Shown: positions 57,863 through 61,519 of the stretch, piece by piece
How positions within the stretch are numbered: the first letter of the stretch is position 1
How the letters are laid out: each line of letters opens with the position of its first letter
The notes under the pieces: generated by a model
Told to the model about the DNA's origin: nothing
Seen by the model: the letters and a program-made list of their open reading frames with translations, nothing else
Database searches by the model: none
IMG/VR virus record: IMGVR_UViG_3300042862_000334
Coordinates: 1 to 61,519 of that record
From: a virus
Length of the DNA: 61,519 bases
Reading direction: 5' to 3' (one strand)
Position numbers and translations under genes: made by a program

Positions 57863-58271
57863 TTCCATTAATCAAATTAAAATCATCAACTAAAACTAAA
57901 TAACTTTCATAAGCTAAACCAATCCTATTACCATTAACCTCTTTAGTAGAATAACGTAAACTATCATCTAACAAATTATTATACTTATCAAAAGCAAAAT
58001 CTATTTTAGTAATAATATCAATTCGAGAAGTATTAACCGTTTCTGAATTAATATCTTTAGGCACTCTACTACTACCGTTTTTAAACCAAAATACTCTTTG
58101 CCCTCTCTTAAATTTAGTTTCTTGTAATATAGATAACAAAGTTTCGTACTGCTCCAAATTCAAATAAGCGTATTTAAGACCTCGTTTTTCAATCTTAATA
58201 CCTGAATATCTATTATCTGATAAAAGTACTTCTAATGGTACTCTAACGGTGTTATTTTCTACTTTATACAT
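57852..58271 (-). CDS. Unrecognised 139-aa protein
   Basis: Beta-rich N-terminus (MYKVENNTVRVPLEVLLSDN), FKRGQRVFWFKNGSSRVPKD in the middle. Unknown. Overlaps the motif copy at its 3' end. Confidence 0.6.
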   Translation of the reverse strand: MYKVENNTVRVPLEVLLSDNRYSGIKIEKRGLKYAYLNLEQYETLLSILQETKFKRGQRVFWFKNGSSRVPKDINSETVNTSRIDIITKIDFAFDKYNNLLDDSLRYSTKEVNGNRIGLAYESYLVLVDDFNLINGTSF

Positions 58272-58363
58272 AATTGTTTATTTATTTTTTTACCATACTA
58301 TAATATACTTGTTTTTAATAGATTAAAGATGGCAAAAATTTAGTGGTTTTGGGGGTTTTGGTG

Positions 58364-58440
58364 TTAAAGTGTTATTTTTATCAAAGGTATATATCAATAC
58401 CAAAATTATATTAAAGTGTCTTACAATCGTTTTAAATAGT
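58364..58440. repeat. 77-bp perfect direct repeat, copy B
   Basis: Identical by eye to 55499-55575. Lies in the 174-nt gap between the genes starting at 58271 and ending at 58446, and may bring a promoter. Confidence 0.85.
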
Positions 58441-58445
58441 ACCTA

Positions 58446-58700
58446 TCAATTTAAAGATAAGTTAATTCTTTTATACTTTCCACCATTATTTATATCGTGG
58501 ACAATAGAAATTAAATCATTGTATAAATTATCTCTTATTGGTAAATCTTCATAATACATTAATAACCATTCAATAATACTTTCAGAAACATATTTACAAG
58601 TATATTTATTACCATAATTCCAATTCTCGCAATTTTTTATAAGTCTTTTTACGCGAGTAACACTTATTGGATAAAACCCACTTTTAATTTTTGTTTTCAT
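58446..58700 (-). CDS. Unrecognised 84-aa basic protein
   Basis: GFYPISVTRVKRLIKNCENW, basic, helical. Unknown. Confidence 0.6.
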   Translation of the reverse strand: MKTKIKSGFYPISVTRVKRLIKNCENWNYGNKYTCKYVSESIIEWLLMYYEDLPIRDNLYNDLISIVHDINNGGKYKRINLSLN

Positions 58701-58722
58701 AATATTTTCGCCGAAAAAAGAA

Positions 58723-58950
58723 TTAATAAAAATATATGTTAGTCATATTATAAATCTCAATAGCTTTTTTAACTAATTTAAAACTATATTTCTTTTTGTG
58801 TCTGATTAATAGTTTAGAATAAATACCTGTTAATTCTGGACAAGGTTTTGTATCTAAAAATATGTCATCTATTCCCATATTGTAGTTAATACCATTTTCA
58901 AAAATGTATATAACTCTATCGTGCTGTTTTTGTATGATTATTTTTTTCAT
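58723..58950 (-). CDS. Unrecognised 75-aa basic protein
   Basis: Start at 58950 (MKKIIIQKQHDRVIYIFENG); the longer frame to 59022 would be hydrophobic leader sequence overlapping the next gene and a motif copy. Unknown. Confidence 0.6.
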   Translation of the reverse strand: MKKIIIQKQHDRVIYIFENGINYNMGIDDIFLDTKPCPELTGIYSKLLIRHKKKYSFKLVKKAIEIYNMTNIYFY

Positions 58951-58956
58951 AGTGTT

Positions 58957-58985
58957 TTTCGCCGTTAAAAAATTAAAAAGAAACT
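58957..58985 (+). repeat. Dispersed GC-core/A-tract motif
   Basis: TTTCGCCGTTAAAAAATTAA followed by AAAGAAACTG, just upstream of the 75-aa gene. Confidence 0.55.
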
Positions 58986-58987
58986 GA

Positions 58988-59269
58988 TTAACTATTATAA
59001 ATAATATCAACAATATCCCCACATTTTAACCAAAAAATTCTTTTTAAATTTTGGTTATGGTCTTCAAGTTCTTCATCTTCCCAAACTCCATAATCGTTTA
59101 GTTCGTCTATAAGTTCTTGCTTATCTATTTTGTCAAGTTGTTTTTTATAATATGGTAAACTTGTATAATAGTCTACACTATATTCGTTGTTTCCACTTTT
59201 ACTACATTCTTCTGCTACTGCTTTTGCAATGTTTAAATTTGCTGTAATGTAATTGAAAGGTGCTATCAT
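58988..59269 (-). CDS. Unrecognised 93-aa acidic protein
   Basis: MIAPFNYITANLNIAKAVAE then EELEDHNQNLKRIFWLKCGD. Helical. Unknown. Confidence 0.65.
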   Translation of the reverse strand: MIAPFNYITANLNIAKAVAEECSKSGNNEYSVDYYTSLPYYKKQLDKIDKQELIDELNDYGVWEDEELEDHNQNLKRIFWLKCGDIVDIIYNS

Positions 59270-59273
59270 AATA

Positions 59274-59477
59274 TTAATATCTTAATTGGTCTGCTATTTT
59301 CTGTTCTTTTTTACTATATAAACTACTTTGTTTAGGTAACCAAACGTTTGATAATTTATCATAAAAATAATCAATCATTAATAAATCATCACTATCTTCT
59401 AAATCATAACCTAAATTAGTGCAAATTTCTTCCGTTGTTTGCCCCCAATCTTCTATAAACTTTTCTACTTCACTCAT
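59274..59477 (-). CDS. Unrecognised 67-aa acidic protein
   Basis: MSEVEKFIEDWGQTTEEICT start, helical. Unknown. Confidence 0.6.
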   Translation of the reverse strand: MSEVEKFIEDWGQTTEEICTNLGYDLEDSDDLLMIDYFYDKLSNVWLPKQSSLYSKKEQKIADQLRY

Positions 59478-59483
59478 AACTAT

Positions 59484-59726
59484 TTAATTTGAAAATTTAT
59501 AAAATCCTTTGTTCGTCTGTAATGTTAAATCTTTATTGCGGTGTTTAATAACCTTAATTAGTTTACAATCATCTTTAAACCTAACTAACTTACTTGTTGG
59601 TAAAGTTCTACTTCCTGCGGTTGGTATTGAATTTTCCGCAAAAGAAATAAAAAGAAACTGTTTTTTCAACTGCTCTAATAAAACATCTAATCCGTATAAA
59701 TCAATGTTTGCTAAAATGTTTTCCAT
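59484..59726 (-). CDS. Unrecognised 80-aa protein
   Basis: MENILANIDLYGLDVLLEQL helix then ENSIPTAGSRTLPTSKLVRF. Contains a motif copy (59633-59660). Unknown. Confidence 0.6.
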   Translation of the reverse strand: MENILANIDLYGLDVLLEQLKKQFLFISFAENSIPTAGSRTLPTSKLVRFKDDCKLIKVIKHRNKDLTLQTNKGFYKFSN

Positions 59727-59741
59727 AACTATTGGTTTTTA

Positions 59742-59766
59742 AAGAGGGCTAAACAATAACCCTCTT
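59742..59766 (-). other. Intercistronic hairpin
   Basis: AAGAGGG pairs with CCCTCTT around an 11-nt loop and covers the stop codon of the gene at 59749. No U run follows on the minus strand, so RNA stability or translation control is more likely than termination. Confidence 0.5.
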
Positions 59767-59952
59767 ACCTGTTTGTATATCTATTAAAAAACTTTCAATT
59801 TCTGTTTTATAACTTCTTGGCAATTTTTCAAAATATTTTACTTTACCATTATCTAAAACTTCTGCAACTTTTTTACCTTGATACTCAAAAAATAAATCTG
59901 TTTCGTTGCACGTTAAGAATAAATCTGCTTTGTCTAATTTAATGTAGTTCAT
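59749..59952 (-). CDS. Unrecognised 67-aa protein
   Basis: MNYIKLDKADLFLTCNETDL start, beta-rich. Unknown. Confidence 0.6.
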   Translation of the reverse strand: MNYIKLDKADLFLTCNETDLFFEYQGKKVAEVLDNGKVKYFEKLPRSYKTEIESFLIDIQTGKRVIV

Positions 59953-59976
59953 AATATTTGTGTTTTAAATTCATTA

Positions 59977-59984
59977 CAAATGTA
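59977..59984 (-). promoter_or_regulatory. Possible -7 element
   Basis: TACATTTG on the minus strand, 25 nt before the ATG at 59952; a motif copy (59993-60018) occupies the -33 region and TTTAGAATAACTATAAATTA lies further upstream (60029-60050). Confidence 0.5.
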
Positions 59985-60056
59985 TAAATAATTTCCGCAA
60001 TAAAAAAATAAAAAGACAGAAATATTTTAATTTATAGTTATTCTAAATAAAGATTA

Positions 60057-60539
60057 CTATTCTTTATACCTTGTTAAATTCAGTTTATAACCTTGTCTTG
60101 TATATCGAGGTTTCAACCAAAATAAACTATTTTCTGCATCAAAAAATGGTCTTGCTTTAAAAGGCTCTTTACCTAAACCAACAACTGTAACATAAGTTTT
60201 ATTTTTGGCTAACCCTTTTATTTTTTCTTCTGTTGGTTGTTGCCAATCTTTATAGGTTTCTTTGTAATTCTCTATTTGTTCAAAAGAATTTTTATTGTTT
60301 AGATAGCTTTGAGAATTATAAACAAATCTACTTAATATTTTTTCATCTAAATTCAAGTGTTTACAATGTTCGGCAACTGTTGAGTTATAACAATATATGC
60401 CTTTACTTTTCAAATCCTCAATTACTTCAACTATTTCTTTTAAGTAGTGTTTAAAACTGTCTTTGTAATTTTCAACTTCGCTTAAATTAATAAGTACCAT
60501 TTGTTCAAATGCTTTTGCTTGTAATATTATTTCTATCAT
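60057..60539 (-). CDS. Unrecognised 160-aa protein
   Basis: Helical N-terminus, C-terminal KPRYTRQGYKLNLTRYKE. Contains CKHLNLDEKILSRFVYNS. Unknown. Confidence 0.65.
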   Translation of the reverse strand: MIEIILQAKAFEQMVLINLSEVENYKDSFKHYLKEIVEVIEDLKSKGIYCYNSTVAEHCKHLNLDEKILSRFVYNSQSYLNNKNSFEQIENYKETYKDWQQPTEEKIKGLAKNKTYVTVVGLGKEPFKARPFFDAENSLFWLKPRYTRQGYKLNLTRYKE

Positions 60540-60560
60540 TTTGTTATTGTTTTTAAATTT

Positions 60561-60588
60561 TTGCCCGAAAAAAGATTAAAAAGAACTG
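60561..60588 (+). repeat. Dispersed GC-core/A-tract motif, intergenic
   Basis: TTGCCCGAAAAAAGATTAAA followed by AAGAACTG. Confidence 0.55.
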
Positions 60589-60795
60589 TTAATTTTTAGG
60601 GTGCAACTTACAAGCATAATCACTTAATAAGTTTCTTTGATAGTCTGAAAGGTTTAAATCCTTTGAAAGATAATCAACGCTATCATTAATTAACATTCTA
60701 ATCATTGGTTTATCGTTTTTATGTTTACTCTTTACTGTAATAGTATAAGTTTTAAGCGTTTGTTTTGCTTGTTGATACTTTGATATTGTTTTCAT
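60589..60795 (-). CDS. Unrecognised 68-aa basic protein
   Basis: QQAKQTLKTYTITVKSKHKN, then MIRMLINDSVDYLSKDLNLS. The KDLNLSDYQRNLLSDYACKL end is helical. Unknown. Confidence 0.6.
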   Translation of the reverse strand: MKTISKYQQAKQTLKTYTITVKSKHKNDKPMIRMLINDSVDYLSKDLNLSDYQRNLLSDYACKLHPKN

Positions 60796-60879
60796 AAGAT
60801 AATGTTTTAAAATGGTTAAAAATAGTGTTAGATTAAATGTTTGAGGGTTTTGTTAGAATAAATCCGCCGTGAAAAGAAA

Positions 60880-61095
60880 TTAAACAACCTCAAACTCATA
60901 CTCATATAAAGAATAAGGAACACTTAAACCACTTTCCAATACTTCTAAATCACAAAGATACATACCATTCATACTACTGTCATAAAATTGATTTTCTCTT
61001 ACAGAATTAACTGATTCAACAATAATTAAATCAATCCCTAAAAATTCTGTGTAATTATCATTATCTGATATAATACGAACTACTTTATTTATCAT
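60880..61095 (-). CDS. Unrecognised 71-aa protein
   Basis: MINKVVRIISDNDNYTEFLG, beta-rich. First gene left of the parS-like region. Confidence 0.6.
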   Translation of the reverse strand: MINKVVRIISDNDNYTEFLGIDLIIVESVNSVRENQFYDSSMNGMYLCDLEVLESGLSVPYSLYEYEFEVV

Positions 61096-61218
61096 ACTTC
61101 AAATGTTAACGGTTGTTAATGTTTTTTATTTATTTAAGAACAAGCCACTTTTTACTTTATGTTTCAAAGTGCTTTGTAGAATAAAGGATTTTGTTTGGTG
61201 GGGGTTGTCCTCCCCTAT

Positions 61219-61234
61219 TGTTCCACGTGGAACA
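61219..61234. promoter_or_regulatory. parS: parS-like perfect 16-bp palindrome
   Basis: TGTTCCACGTGGAACA. The bacterial parS consensus is TGTTNCACGTGAAACA, so this differs at one position and is fully symmetric. It lies in the 158-nt intergenic gap 61096-61253 next to GGGG(GTTGTCCT)CCCC. No parB is visible in this window. Confidence 0.65.
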
Positions 61235-61253
61235 CTATAATTTTTAGACTTGT

Positions 61254-61519
61254 CTAAATTTTATTTTCGTTATACCATTTAACAAACGATATACAAGCGT
61301 TATAAACTGCCTTTATTTTAGTATCTCTATTTAATTCGACAATAAATTCAATGTTTTCATGGTCGTATATTCTTACATTATATTGGTTTATTTGAAAATC
61401 AAAACGTGTGTTTTCTATACTTTCAATCTTTTCAACTACTTCCATTAACCAATTCCAATCTGAATGAAACTTTAAATCCCCTAATCGGAATGCTCTTTCA
61501 AATTTCGGAAAATAGTAAT
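61254..61519 (-). CDS. Phage protein, paralogue 2 of the gene at 56815, 5'-truncated by the window
   Basis: The frame is open to the right edge (YYFPKFERAFRLGDLKFHSD upstream of WNWLMEVVEKIESIENT) and ends AVYNACISFVKWYNENKI. Same family as 56815-57177; the 5' end lies outside the window. Confidence 0.75.
   Translation of the reverse strand, partial: YYFPKFERAFRLGDLKFHSDWNWLMEVVEKIESIENTRFDFQINQYNVRIYDHENIEFIVELNRDTKIKAVYNACISFVKWYNENKI

Noticed and set aside
7200-60588. Dispersed motif as a single-orientation (Chi- or KOPS-like) signal
   Set aside because: First impression of uniform orientation failed: clear reverse copies exist at 27940, 28665, 34946, 50060 and 53873.
1-61519. tRNA genes
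   Set aside because: No cloverleaf-like GC-rich stretch with a TTCRA arm was found by eye in the gaps.
1-61519. Stop-codon reassignment (TAG or TGA read through)
   Set aside because: TAG, TAA and TGA all end well-packed genes with neighbour overlaps.

Overview
The window looks like about 61.5 kb of a tailed dsDNA phage (or prophage) of a Bacteroidota host, probably a flavobacterium-like one. DNA is strongly AT-rich. Genes are small, tightly packed and overlap by 1-4 nt (ATGA, TAATG). Promoters on the minus strand match the Bacteroidota pattern TTTG-N19/20-TATATTTG. The primase-like protein resembles the Bacteroides BT4734 family. There are no ribosomal, tRNA or housekeeping genes, and TAG, TAA and TGA all act as stops.

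Layout. (1) 1-8.0 kb, plus strand: the 3' part of a giant protein (at least 1976 aa, open at the left edge, probably virion-associated), a terminator, then a small operon with a SLOG-fold protein, ending in a bidirectional terminator at 7971-8008 where plus and minus transcription converge. (2) 8.0-16.9 kb, minus strand: accessory small genes, a GIY-YIG homing endonuclease, a calcineurin-like phosphoesterase and a primase-like protein. (3) 16.75-20.1 kb: array 1, an integron-like gene-cassette array headed by an internally deleted integrase remnant. (4) 20.1-40.8 kb: the nucleic-acid core, with an RNA-repair trio (polynucleotide kinase, phosphoesterase, Rnl1-type RNA ligase), a second homing endonuclease, family A DNA polymerase, GHKL ATPase, DnaB-like helicase with a winged-helix partner, PD-(D/E)XK nuclease and DEDD exonuclease. 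(5) 40.8-46.8 kb: array 2, an intact tyrosine recombinase, an attI-like site and ten cassettes separated by attC-like imperfect palindromes. (6) 46.9-61.5 kb: more than 35 small minus-strand genes, nearly all unrecognised, ending with a perfect 16-bp parS-like palindrome.

The most striking system is the pair of integron-like arrays. Each starts with a nearly identical integrase 5' end and attI region, followed by gene cassettes whose boundaries are G|TTRNRN crossover points and which end in folded attC-like sites (R''-L''-loop-L'-R'). As in true integron cassettes, the inverse core at one end of a cassette is complementary to the first bases of that same cassette. Unusually, the recombinase is a short XerC/D-like protein without the IntI-specific insertion. 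All cassette genes also point towards the integrase, with stop codons 0-14 nt from the crossover (several stops are the TTA of the core itself) and the attC hairpin at their 5' side. Cargo includes three DNA methyltransferases, a 2OG-Fe(II) oxygenase-like protein and small orphan genes, which fits phage anti-restriction or anti-defence diversification.

Other points of interest are a dispersed GC-core/A-tract motif found in both orientations inside and between genes, an attenuator-like leader before a winged-helix gene, a possible dnaX-type -1 frameshift gene, a dUTPase remnant, a perfect 77-bp direct repeat and the parS-like site without a visible parB. All functional calls come from reading motifs by eye; no search was run.
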